This document shows, piece by piece, positions 24,086 to 32,666 of a DNA stretch of 64,000 nt. Source of the DNA: Chloroflexaceae bacterium (GTDB lineage: Bacteria; Chloroflexota; Chloroflexia; Chloroflexales; Chloroflexaceae); contig JANWYD010000005.1 of the NCBI GenBank assembly GCA_025057155.1, positions 124,001 to 188,000 on the forward strand, written 5' to 3'. A model generated the notes under the pieces. That model was not told the DNA's origin. It worked only from the letters and a program-made list of their open reading frames with translations, and did not search any database. The position numbers were made by a program, and so were the translations under genes. The stretch's first letter is position 1. Each line of letters begins with the position of its first letter.

Positions 24086-26350
24086 TTACCGATACATCCT
24101 CGGCAGCCAGAGTTGGGGCGGCGTTAGATTGCTGGAGGGCACGCGGATCTCGATGTATCCATCGCTGGCGTTGCCCGCCGCGTCAAGGAAGCGCACATAC
24201 AGATAGTAATCCTCGCCCGCCACCAGTTGCGCGCGGCTGAGACCGCTGGCCAGGCTCCAGTTCCTGATGTCGAAGGTGCCGTTTTGCACGCCGCTCGCCG
24301 GAACGATGAACCATCGCAGGTTCTGATCCCGCAGCGGGTCGGCTACGCGATCGGGCGAGTTGGCCACCCATACCCCCCAGATCTCATCAGGGAAGAAGTC
24401 GTCATCTACGGGGATGTTACTGAAGCGCAGGGTCTGCAGCAGGTCGAATTGGGGATGGGGAACGGCGCTGGCCTGTGAATTGTTGTTCGCGTCTTGCTGG
24501 TTCAGCCGCGGCCTCACATTGTCGTAGTTGACGGTCAGGTTAAAGGTCTGCCTGTTCCCCGCCCCATCACGCACTTCGACCACCATCGGCCAGGGCCGCG
24601 ATTGCTGGCCGCTGAAGCCGGGGATCGGCACAAATCCGGACCAGCCGTTCGGCCCGAGCTGGTAGGTGGTGCTGAAACTGGTTCCGGCGCCGCTGATCCG
24701 GGCCTCGGTCAGACCGCTACAGTCGGTGTCGGGAATGATGTTCAGGTAGGTAAACGGATAACGCGTGTGATCGGGCGCGCCGCCTGGCGCCTGGCCATCG
24801 TCGCTCACCGGTGCGTTCGTGACGCTTGCGGCCCGGGCGAGCGGATTTTCCAGGTATACCCAGGCTTCCACTACGCCATCTATGAGAATGCTATCCGAAC
24901 GCGCCTCAGCCTCGATCTCGCCGGTCTGCGTATTCCGAAGCTGGGTGAACAGGGTTGACGGCAGACAGGACGTATCGCTGTACAGCGCTTCCGGCACGGA
25001 TACCCGCAGCGGGTTGCTGAAGGGTTGCCAGCCGTTGGAGTCGCTCGCAGCGTCAGTTGGCGGGGAGTTCCAGCGCCAGCGGATCTGGTTGGGTGTCCCC
25101 TGAAGGCTGGGGAACGAGACCAGCACGGCCCGTTCGGCGCTTCGACCGGTTCGAGGCGCATCGCCCTCGATCACCGGCTGGCCGCCGAAGGCCGCCGCTC
25201 TGAACAACGAATAGCGCATGCGCAGCCCGCTGCCCGTGAACTCCTCACTGACCATGTGATTGTACGCGACACCCCCGACAATGCTGCCGGAAGCCCGCGG
25301 GTTAAAGAGCGTGCCACTGGCGGCCGAAGTGAGCGGTCCGCGGAAGTTGGCCGTTGGAGACTTGAAGGCATAGAAGGGCTGGATTCTGCCCGACGGCTGT
25401 CCGATCCACGAAACGTGCAGGTTGTTTTGCTCGTCGAGGCTGATATTGGCTGTACCAATCACCCGGCCAGACGTGAGCCGGCTGCGCGGCCAACTGCCGT
25501 CCGGCTGGCGCTCGGAGTAGAACACGCCCGAATTCGGCCCGCCCTCGGCGATACCGCGCCATGCGACATATACCCGGCCCTGGCGGTCGAAGCTGATGCT
25601 CGAGTCGGCCCATCCATCGCCGCCGGAGGTCACCTGGCTGATTTCAAAGCGCGACGTTCCCGCGTTCCACAATCCGGCGAAGATGTGCAGGCGATCCCCG
25701 GCGCCGGCGGTGAAGGTCAGACCGACCTGGCCGTTCGGGCCGGCGGCCAGGCCCAGCGGCGACGCATAGGCCTCGAAACTGGTGACATTGGTCAGCCCGC
25801 TCCAGCTTACGCCGCCATCGGTAGAGGTGCGGAACCGCACCGGCGTGCCGGGATCGCGCCAGGCGACGAAGATCTGATTGTTGCTCGATACCGCCACCTC
25901 GACCGAGACCGGAAAGGGCGACCCCCGGTTGACGATGCGGGTTGGCCCCCATTCTCCTTGCGGAGAACGCTGGCGCACGAAGATCGTTCGTGACGGCTGG
26001 TTGATCCAGGCGGCCCACACCGAACCATCAGGCCCCAGGGTAATCGAGGTGGGGGAGTAATCGGGTTGGCCCTCGGCAGGGCCCAGGTCTACAGGGTTAG
26101 GAAAGCTGGTTGCAGTTGCCCCCTTACTCCAGGCGAAGGCCGTGCGGCGAAAGGCGTTTCCAGAGGCGTGTACCTGATTGTTGCCTGCCACTACATGTGG
26201 GAACTTCACATCATTGGAGCTAGGCATGATGAATTCAGTGATTAATTGCAGGCCGCTTTCTTGCGCCCTGGCAGAGGGCGCTGGCTGCGCCGCGAACACG
26301 GCGGCCAGCATCGCAACGGTACACAGCGCGACAAGCGAGGTTCGCAACAT
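24086..26350 (-). CDS. Secreted beta-propeller protein, cassette B
   Basis: A 754-residue paralogue of 20799-23069 with the same layout: signal peptide (ending near PSARAQE), propeller-like blades (GPDGSVWAAWINQ, SSNNQIFVAWRD, RQGRVYVAWRGIAEGGP), and Ig-like modules ending in YYLYVRFLDAAGNASDG. Both copies share the phrase RWRWNSPPTD followed by SNGWQPFSNP near the middle. The divergence is spread along the whole length, so the duplication is not recent. It lies 252 bases downstream of its lectin-like partner. The likely site of action is the cell surface or extracellular matrix. Confidence 0.82.
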   Translation of the reverse strand: MLRTSLVALCTVAMLAAVFAAQPAPSARAQESGLQLITEFIMPSSNDVKFPHVVAGNNQVHASGNAFRRTAFAWSKGATATSFPNPVDLGPAEGQPDYSPTSITLGPDGSVWAAWINQPSRTIFVRQRSPQGEWGPTRIVNRGSPFPVSVEVAVSSNNQIFVAWRDPGTPVRFRTSTDGGVSWSGLTNVTSFEAYASPLGLAAGPNGQVGLTFTAGAGDRLHIFAGLWNAGTSRFEISQVTSGGDGWADSSISFDRQGRVYVAWRGIAEGGPNSGVFYSERQPDGSWPRSRLTSGRVIGTANISLDEQNNLHVSWIGQPSGRIQPFYAFKSPTANFRGPLTSAASGTLFNPRASGSIVGGVAYNHMVSEEFTGSGLRMRYSLFRAAAFGGQPVIEGDAPRTGRSAERAVLVSFPSLQGTPNQIRWRWNSPPTDAASDSNGWQPFSNPLRVSVPEALYSDTSCLPSTLFTQLRNTQTGEIEAEARSDSILIDGVVEAWVYLENPLARAASVTNAPVSDDGQAPGGAPDHTRYPFTYLNIIPDTDCSGLTEARISGAGTSFSTTYQLGPNGWSGFVPIPGFSGQQSRPWPMVVEVRDGAGNRQTFNLTVNYDNVRPRLNQQDANNNSQASAVPHPQFDLLQTLRFSNIPVDDDFFPDEIWGVWVANSPDRVADPLRDQNLRWFIVPASGVQNGTFDIRNWSLASGLSRAQLVAGEDYYLYVRFLDAAGNASDGYIEIRVPSSNLTPPQLWLPRMYR

Positions 26351-26602
26351 GGCTCGTTCTACCTCCAGGCGGGGATGGGCGAAGCGTTCGTGGCAGACGC
26401 CCCCGCATATCGTTCACCTAATGCTGACCTGGGTCCGGTGCTCCACAGCTCTCCAACCCTCCGCGACGTTCGTATGGAGGTGTGGAGCGGTAGAGAGAAC
26501 GCTACTGCGCATAGGTCCATCCTGAACCGCAGCCCGGCAAACTGGCCCGCCGATCGCTGGCTGCGTCGCCGGCCCTCGTGCGGGCCTGCCCCCTGACCCT
26601 GG

Positions 26603-27385
26603 CTACGGCTGGACGACGGCAAAGTCGTCGAAGATGATCCCGCCAATGGCGCGGGTGTAGATGCCGGCGCGGCCGGCCTTCAGCGGCGCGGGGTCCTGCG
26701 CCTGGGCCACGACCTGACCATCAAGGGTGACGGTGATGGCGCCGCCGTTCACGCTCAGGGCGAGGGTGTGCCATTCGCGCTCGGTGAAGCCCGGCTCGTC
26801 AATGGCCGCCAGGGTGGTCGCCACGCCGCCTTCAACCTTCTCCAGCACCCGCTTCGGCGTATCCTCGAAGGTGTTCTTCAGTATGCGGAAGCGATAGTAA
26901 CTGGCGGTTGCCGGGTCAGCGCCGCTATAGCGGGCCACCAGCCCGGCGGTGCCGTTGTAGAAGTCGTAGAAGCTCACCCTGACAGTGTAGTCGGTCCACG
27001 CAGCCTCGCCGGTAAGAGCGAGTGTCTCCTGGATCGAGGGGTTGCCGGCGGCCGCAGTAGCGTCCTGCGCCAGGCGCCCGTCGCGAATGGTCCAGACGGA
27101 GCGGCTCTCAGGCAGCACGAACTCGAGATCGACGATCTCCCAGGCGCGCAGATCGGCCGCATCGTCGAAGGCGGTCACCGCAAGTGGCGCCCGGCCTTGC
27201 GGAAGTGGAGGCGTTGTCGGGTTGGGACCGACGGTGGGGGTAGGCGGATAGACAGGGTATTCCAGGATCGGCTGTTGATCCTGGGCTACGCCGCGGGGGG
27301 CCTGCCAGAGGGTCACGGCAATGGCGCCGATGACCAGCAGCCCGACCGCCAGGCTTACGATCATAGGTGTGCGATATCGCTTCAT
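26603..27385 (-). CDS. Membrane-anchored lectin-like protein, cassette B
   Basis: A 260-residue paralogue of 23091-23876. The membrane segment runs directly into the shared WQAPRGVAQ word, then a Pro-rich spacer (YPPTPTVGPNPTTPP) and a jelly-roll domain with AWTDYTVRVSFYDFYNG, GLVARYSG, SYYRFRILKN and GIYTRAIGGIIFDDFAV. The core blocks are much more similar to cassette A than the rest of the protein is, which suggests selection on the binding fold. It lies upstream of the propeller B gene and downstream of a group-1 glycosyltransferase. The ligand is unknown. Confidence 0.82.
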   Translation of the reverse strand: MKRYRTPMIVSLAVGLLVIGAIAVTLWQAPRGVAQDQQPILEYPVYPPTPTVGPNPTTPPLPQGRAPLAVTAFDDAADLRAWEIVDLEFVLPESRSVWTIRDGRLAQDATAAAGNPSIQETLALTGEAAWTDYTVRVSFYDFYNGTAGLVARYSGADPATASYYRFRILKNTFEDTPKRVLEKVEGGVATTLAAIDEPGFTEREWHTLALSVNGGAITVTLDGQVVAQAQDPAPLKAGRAGIYTRAIGGIIFDDFAVVQP

Positions 27386-27478
27386 AGACCTGGTCTCCTT
27401 CTGGGTGAACGCTCCTCAGGACCGGGGGCGGGAGTAGACCGCGCTCGCTGCGGCTCGATGAGGGCCGCTGATCGTAGC

Positions 27479-28762
27479 TCAGTTCACTATCGTTGTCAAT
27501 GTTTCAAGCTGGCGCGACGGTAATGCGACATGTGGACCGAGAAACGGCTGGTACAGACGTAGCAGCTCGGCCGCGATATGCGCCGAGCTGAAGGCCGGGG
27601 CCATGGCCGCCGCGCGGCGGCTGCAGGCGGCCCAGGTCTCGCGATCGGTGAGCAATTCCTCGAGAGCTTCGGCAATAGACGCGCCGGAGCGGGGGTCCAC
27701 GACCTGACCGGCGGCATGGGCCGCTATATAGTCGCTGACTCCGGTGGTGCGAGTGACCACGGTAGGGGTGCCCACCGCCGCGGCCTCGACCGCCACGCGA
27801 CTGAACGACTCGGCTACCGAGGGCACCACGACGACATCGGCGGCGGCGAGGTAGGTGATGGCCTTGGCATGGGGAATGCCACCGGTAAAGTGCACGTCGG
27901 CGCCGACCCCCGCGGCGGCGGCCCGGGCCCGCAGGAAGGCCCCGTAGTCGCCAAAGCGGGGTGTGGAACGGTTAGGGCCAACAATAAGCGTCTGCGGCGC
28001 GATCCCGCGTCGCCGCAGATAGGGCAGCGCATCTATCAGGTAGGCGATGCCTTTGAAGGGGTGGAGGCGGTTCAGACTGACAACGATCGGCCGGGCGGGG
28101 TCGAGATGGTGTCGTTCCGCGACTTCCAGGCGACTGCGCTGGCGGAAGGCCATGAGGTCGCCAGAGGGCGGGAAACTGTCGGCGGTGATGTTGTAGGGGA
28201 TCGCGACAACCTTGCGCGGATCGGCGCCGAGGCGGACGGCGAGTTCGCGGATCTGGGGCGAGTCGGCGCGCAGCACAGCGGCGCGCCGGAAGACCCAGGG
28301 CAGGATGGCGCGCACGGCGGGGAAGCGCCCGTAGCCGTAGTCATATTCCGGCTCGGCCATAATATCGGCGCCGGGCAGGGTAATCGCCAGGGGCGGCGAG
28401 TGGCGGCGGGGGGCCAGCGCGGCGATCAGGCCAAGGGGAAAGGCGGTTTCGAGGTGGGCCAGAGCGTAGCGCCGCTCACGAATGAAACGCTGGTAGTGCA
28501 ATGCCGCGCCAGCGAGATAGGGATAGGGCAGCGCAGCGGCTACAGCGCGATTGGCGAGCTTCAGCGGCGCGCTGGCGCTTACCGGGAGGCGATGCACCGT
28601 CACCCCCTCTTCGGTGCTCGTGACCCGGCGCGTCAGACGGGCATCCAGGCTCAACACTTCGGCCTCGATGCCATGCCGCCGCCATTCGGCGATCACTTCG
28701 CTGTGAATGCGATTGCCCATCGCAGCGCTGTCGTAGCGCGGGATGCAGTAGAGAACGTTCAT
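27479..28762 (-). CDS. Group-1 (GT4-type) glycosyltransferase
   Basis: A 427-residue GT-B-fold enzyme that transfers a sugar from a nucleotide donor, acting at the cytoplasmic membrane face. The N-terminal domain begins MNVLYCIPRYD and the C-terminal domain carries the donor-binding region (VVSLNRLHPFKGIAYLIDALPYL, then the E-x7-E motif in ESFSRVAVEAAAVGTP). GAGGAACC directly precedes the ATG. It is the only clear GT-B enzyme in a run of GT-C membrane proteins, so it may build a lipid-linked or surface glycan intermediate for them. Confidence 0.92.
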   Translation of the reverse strand: MNVLYCIPRYDSAAMGNRIHSEVIAEWRRHGIEAEVLSLDARLTRRVTSTEEGVTVHRLPVSASAPLKLANRAVAAALPYPYLAGAALHYQRFIRERRYALAHLETAFPLGLIAALAPRRHSPPLAITLPGADIMAEPEYDYGYGRFPAVRAILPWVFRRAAVLRADSPQIRELAVRLGADPRKVVAIPYNITADSFPPSGDLMAFRQRSRLEVAERHHLDPARPIVVSLNRLHPFKGIAYLIDALPYLRRRGIAPQTLIVGPNRSTPRFGDYGAFLRARAAAAGVGADVHFTGGIPHAKAITYLAAADVVVVPSVAESFSRVAVEAAAVGTPTVVTRTTGVSDYIAAHAAGQVVDPRSGASIAEALEELLTDRETWAACSRRAAAMAPAFSSAHIAAELLRLYQPFLGPHVALPSRQLETLTTIVN

Positions 28763-28906
28763 GGTTCCTCAATCCGCTGAACTCGGCAAGGCGCGCCCAC
28801 GGCACGGCAGGCAGGATAGACGCGGGCTATTTATAAAACGAGCGAGATCCCTGTAAGGTTGCGCTGATTCACTGACAAAAGGGTGATATTCGGATTCCGT
28901 TATTCG

Positions 28907-29233
28907 TTAGTCTGTAAAGCAAGTTTCCTGGCATTTCCGCACCCTCCCGGCCTCCAACAGGGGTGGGAGCCGGGCGCTCGCCCTCTCTCAGGTGTAGGGT
29001 TTTTTGGGCGAGCAGGGGTTTTCGGCATTCCAATGCGCTTACGGTCCTCACCCCCCCCCCCGCCCCCCTCTCCCGCGAGCGAGAGAGGGGGAAGTGGGGC
29101 GTCCCAATGCCCCGGATGGCGAATGCGACGCGAGGATGCGCCGGAAAATCCTACACCTGAGAAGCGCCCGCCCCCAGCAGGAAGGGCTGGGGAGAGGGTA
29201 GGGCTTTAACGAGAAACTTTGTTTACAGACTAT
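28907..29233. repeat. ~140-bp hairpin element, copy 3, interrupted by MITE copy B
   Basis: Left end TTAGTCTGTAAAGCAAGTTT and right end AACTTTGTTTACAGACTATT are the inverted ends of the element family. The GC-rich centre is split at 28985-29163 by a MITE copy. Removing the MITE and one target copy leaves about 137 bp, the size of the intact copies. The right end abuts the stop codon of the gene at 29234. Confidence 0.7.
28985..29163 (+). mobile_element. MITE-like element, copy B
   Basis: A 179-bp element with ends CTCTCAGGTGTAGGGTTTT and AAAATCCTACACCTGAGAA as inverted repeats. The flanks GCGCTCGCCCT (28974-28984) and GCGCCCGCCCC (29164-29174) match at 9 of 11 positions, as an aged target duplication. 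The centre is a CCCCTCTC / GAGAGGGG hairpin. Confidence 0.85.
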
Positions 29234-31540
29234 TCATTCTTCCCGGCGTTCCCACAGTTCCAGTGCTCGTCCCGAGCGGCTCACCACGCGGATGAGGCGG
29301 TAGGATGGCTCCAGGGCCGCGCGGCCGCCAAAATAGTCGTCCCAGATGCGCGGTATGTAGGTTGGGCGCCGATGATGGAGGATGTACCCCGGATCGCGCT
29401 TTTCGTGACCGGGCACGCCCTCCCCCATGCCCGCGATTTGCAGCCGGCCAATGTGCCGGTCGGTCAGCCCGTACATGTCAATCGCTGTGCGCTGCCCGTA
29501 GAAGGCTACCGCGCCTGCGCCGGCCACGGCGATGCTGGCCTCGGGCGGGCTGTGGTCTTGCAGCCACCAGCCGATCTCGCGCCAGATCCACACGCTCTCG
29601 TCCAGGCCACGGATGGTGGTGTCGAAGGGCGCCGTGCGAGCGAGAGCGGCCAGGCTCCCGGCTGCCAGCCCGAGGGCCAGCAGGGTCCGCACCAGGCGCG
29701 CGGGCGCGGGCAGGGTCTGGATGCTGGTCGCCAGCCCGTCGGCGATGAGGAGCGCGAACCAGGGGACCAGGGGCACGAAGAAGCGTTCGCCGCGAAAGTG
29801 GTCGCCGCCCACAACGATGATGTAGGCGCTGTAGGTCAGGGTCACCAGCAAGACATAGCTGCGCCAGGAGGCCAGGGCCGCGCGCCAGGATCGCAGCCAC
29901 GGCGCGGCGATCACCAGCAGCAGCGGGCCGCCAATGGTCAGGGCGAAGGCCCCGGCATAGGCCAGGCCGCGCTCGATCTGCTTCAGGCCGCCGCCGGTTT
30001 TGGCGTAGAAGGTGTTCGGCAACAGGTCGCCGTAGTAGCCCAGCCGCCACAGGAAGTATGGCCCGAACAGAGCCAGGAAAGGCACGCCCAGGACCAGCAA
30101 CGGCGGCAGCGTCGCGCGCCAGCGTTCCGCCGGGCCCCTCTGCCGCCCCGGCGCTGCCGTGAGCCTGGCATGCAGGGCCGTGAGGGCGAACAACAGCAGG
30201 CCCTCGGGACGCGTGAGCGCGGCGAGTCCGAAGGCCAGCCCGGCGGCTGCCAGCCCGCGTGACCCCGATCGCTCGCGGGTGAGGTATGCGCCTCCGCCCA
30301 CGAGCGCAAGCAGCGTGAACAACCCCGTCTCCAGCCCGGAGCCGCGGGCGGTGTAGAGCAGCAGGCTCTGGCTCGTGCCGGTGAGCAGGGCCGCCACCAG
30401 CGCCCATGGCGGGCCGATGAGCGGCTCGGCCACCCGATAGGTTCCCACGACGATCAACAGGCCGAGCAGGACGCCGCTGGCGTGGCTCCAGAGCGCCAGG
30501 TCGCCGCCCAGGCGCAGCACTCCCGCCGCCATCACCGTCCACAGAAAATTGGTGTAGCCCTCGACTCGCTCGCCGACATTGTAGACCAGCCCGTGGCCCA
30601 GAGCCAGGTTCTGGGCGTAGCGGAAGGAGATGAAGGCATCGTCGGAGAGCCAGGAGGGCCAGATCAGGCTGGCCAGGGCGACAGGCGGCATCAGGGCGGC
30701 CAGACCGAGGCGCGCGGGGAAAGGTCGCGCGCTCAGGGCGGCCAGGAAGACACCGCTGAGCATCAGGGCCGCCAGCCAGGTCGGGGGCAGGGCCGCGGGC
30801 CGGTTGAGGATGGCCAGGGCCGCCAATCCGAGACCGGCCACGCCGGTGAGCGCCAGCGCGTCGCTCCGCGGCAGCCGGGCAGCGCGCAGCAATCCCCACA
30901 GCGCCGCCAGCCCCAGGCCGGCGAGCGCCGCTCCCGCCAGGTCGGGCCGGGTAAGCGGGCGCAGCCGCACGTCGGTCAGCATCACGCCCAGGGGGCGCGG
31001 GTCGCCAGCAGCGACGAAGGTGGGCGTCTGGAGAGCGAGCCATAGCTCGGCGCCCTCGCCGCCGGGGCCGATCAGCAGCCGGTAGAGGCGAAAGCGCGAC
31101 TCCGGGGTGACGCGGGCCACGGCTTGCCCGCCGACGAGCAACGTCAGCGGCTGCGGCCCCGCGGGGTTGTCGGCGCGCAGGCGCACCTCGGCGCGGTAGG
31201 CGGGCGCGGCGAAGAAGGCGCCGCGCACCTGGACCAGGGCGTTGCCGCTCGTCCAGCGGTAGAGGGAACCATCAAGGTGGCGTTCGGGGCCGTAGATGCC
31301 GTCAAGGAAGACCGGCCCGGGCGCGATCTCGCCGCCGGTCACCGGGGCGAGGGCCGGAGCCTGCGAGCGGCCAAGCGACACCAGAGCGGCGACAACCAGC
31401 AGCAGCGCCAGGAGGCCCGGCACAGTCCAGTTGACGGCGAGCCACTGCCTGGCTTCCCCCTGTCGCGCGGACGCGGGCGCGACGGTGACATCCAGGCGTC
31501 GTCGTTCGGCTTCCAGACCCTGGCGGGACTCGGCGTTCAC
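29234..31540 (-). CDS. GT-C glycosyltransferase resembling arabinofuranosyltransferases
   Basis: A 768-residue polytopic protein. A single N-terminal membrane segment is followed by a soluble beta domain of about 150 residues and then a multi-span core. The first catalytic-type loop reads [13 protein letters not shown] followed by [12 protein letters not shown], and a later loop has [14 protein letters not shown]. These words are characteristic of the AftB/AftC-like GT-C group, which uses decaprenyl-phosphate sugars. The start is a GTG at 31540 overlapping the methyltransferase stop (GTGA), so the two are cotranslated. The stop codon abuts a terminator-like repeat. The true sugar donor is unknown. 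Confidence 0.82.
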   Translation of the reverse strand: MNAESRQGLEAERRRLDVTVAPASARQGEARQWLAVNWTVPGLLALLLVVAALVSLGRSQAPALAPVTGGEIAPGPVFLDGIYGPERHLDGSLYRWTSGNALVQVRGAFFAAPAYRAEVRLRADNPAGPQPLTLLVGGQAVARVTPESRFRLYRLLIGPGGEGAELWLALQTPTFVAAGDPRPLGVMLTDVRLRPLTRPDLAGAALAGLGLAALWGLLRAARLPRSDALALTGVAGLGLAALAILNRPAALPPTWLAALMLSGVFLAALSARPFPARLGLAALMPPVALASLIWPSWLSDDAFISFRYAQNLALGHGLVYNVGERVEGYTNFLWTVMAAGVLRLGGDLALWSHASGVLLGLLIVVGTYRVAEPLIGPPWALVAALLTGTSQSLLLYTARGSGLETGLFTLLALVGGGAYLTRERSGSRGLAAAGLAFGLAALTRPEGLLLFALTALHARLTAAPGRQRGPAERWRATLPPLLVLGVPFLALFGPYFLWRLGYYGDLLPNTFYAKTGGGLKQIERGLAYAGAFALTIGGPLLLVIAAPWLRSWRAALASWRSYVLLVTLTYSAYIIVVGGDHFRGERFFVPLVPWFALLIADGLATSIQTLPAPARLVRTLLALGLAAGSLAALARTAPFDTTIRGLDESVWIWREIGWWLQDHSPPEASIAVAGAGAVAFYGQRTAIDMYGLTDRHIGRLQIAGMGEGVPGHEKRDPGYILHHRRPTYIPRIWDDYFGGRAALEPSYRLIRVVSRSGRALELWERREE

Positions 31541-32394
31541 GGTTTATGCAGAGTGAACATCACGTAGAGCGGATCGCTGCGGTCGAAACGCTCTTCGAGG
31601 GGATGGACAATCAGGGCCAGCAACAGATCCTTGAGCACGAAGCGGCGCCAGTAGCGCGTGAGCTGCGTCTCGTGGTAGCGCCCGTTGAGGAGGGAGCGCC
31701 CGAAGCCCTCCAGCCGGCTCATGCGCAGGCCGGCGGGCCGGGCATAGGTGTGCTCAAGGTCCTCCAGGGTGTAGAAGCGGAAGAACGAACCGGGTTTACC
31801 CTCCTGCACGAAGGCGTTCCGCTCCACCGGCACAAACGGGCGAATGCCGCGGAAAAAGCCAGTGCGCTCACTGCTGGTAAAGGGCAGGGTCACGGCGGCA
31901 ATGCCGCCAGGGGCCAGAACGCGCCCGATTTCGCGCCCGACCGCCGCGTCGTCGGGGATGTGCTCGAGCGAGGAGATGGCGGCGATGCGCGCGAGGCTGC
32001 CATCGCGCACGGGCATAGCGGTGGCGCTGGCCACCAGGGGCAAGAACTGGCCGTCGCCGGGGCGGGCGGTGGCGCGCCGCTTGCGGAGTTGCCAGCGCAC
32101 CCGTTCCTGGTCCAGCTCCAGCACGATCACGTTAACGCCCTCTCTGGCGAGCATGTGCGGGTATGACGAGGTGCCCGAGCCGATGTCGAGCACCAGGTCG
32201 CCGCGGCGCAGGTCGAGAGCGCGGGTGGCCCAGGGATACTCGATGATGCGCCAGAGGCTGAAATCGTTGACCGTTTCAAGCAGAATGCGCCAGCCGTTCA
32301 GGGCCACCTCGTAGGCAACCGCGCGCCACTTGCTGAGGCGCACCGGCCGGCCCTCGCGCTCCTGTCGAGTAGATTGGAAGGTGGTCGTTGCCAT
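31537..32394 (-). CDS. Class I SAM-dependent methyltransferase
   Basis: A 285-residue enzyme. Motif I ([16 protein letters not shown], about 68-83), the acidic residue ending the next strand ([10 protein letters not shown]) and the LEHIPDD segment place it in the Methyltransf_11/25 type. The N-terminal basic region and a C-terminal amphipathic stretch suggest membrane association. It precedes and overlaps the GT-C gene by four bases, so it may methylate a glycan or its lipid carrier. Its target is otherwise unknown. Confidence 0.88.
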   Translation of the reverse strand: MATTTFQSTRQEREGRPVRLSKWRAVAYEVALNGWRILLETVNDFSLWRIIEYPWATRALDLRRGDLVLDIGSGTSSYPHMLAREGVNVIVLELDQERVRWQLRKRRATARPGDGQFLPLVASATAMPVRDGSLARIAAISSLEHIPDDAAVGREIGRVLAPGGIAAVTLPFTSSERTGFFRGIRPFVPVERNAFVQEGKPGSFFRFYTLEDLEHTYARPAGLRMSRLEGFGRSLLNGRYHETQLTRYWRRFVLKDLLLALIVHPLEERFDRSDPLYVMFTLHKP

Positions 32395-32460
32395 TGCCGC
32401 GGGCGGAACAGGGGTTGCGGGGAGGCTATGCCCGCGCCCTTTTATAAAGAAGTACTCGTC

Positions 32461-32521
32461 CTATAGCCCGGCGGCTGAAGCCGCGGGCTACGGTTGCGAA
32501 GCCCGCCTTCGCGGGCTATAC
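32461..32521. repeat. Double-hairpin palindromic repeat (REP-like)
   Basis: TATAGCCCG at one end and CGGGCTATA at the other enclose two stems: GCGGC-tgaa-GCCGC and GCCCGC-cttc-GCGGGC, joined by TACGGTTGCGAA. It lies upstream of the methyltransferase gene. A structurally similar unit lies inside the gene at 32667-34958. Confidence 0.7.
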
Positions 32522-32666
32522 CGGATCTATTTCTCAATGATATATTAGCTCTACGTTGTCACTCGCCGCGGCTGCCGCTGCGAGGAAGGGGAGATCTTCG
32601 GGGTCCTGCGGCCCCCGCAACCCCCGCCAGCAGCAGCGTGACCAAGTAGAGTTAGCCGTTTAACGT

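Noticed and set aside
29478-31043. A minus-strand open frame of 521 codons overlapping the GT-C gene
   Set aside because: Same strand, other frame; Arg/Pro/Ala-rich product without hydrophobic segments, while the GT-C frame has conserved motifs.
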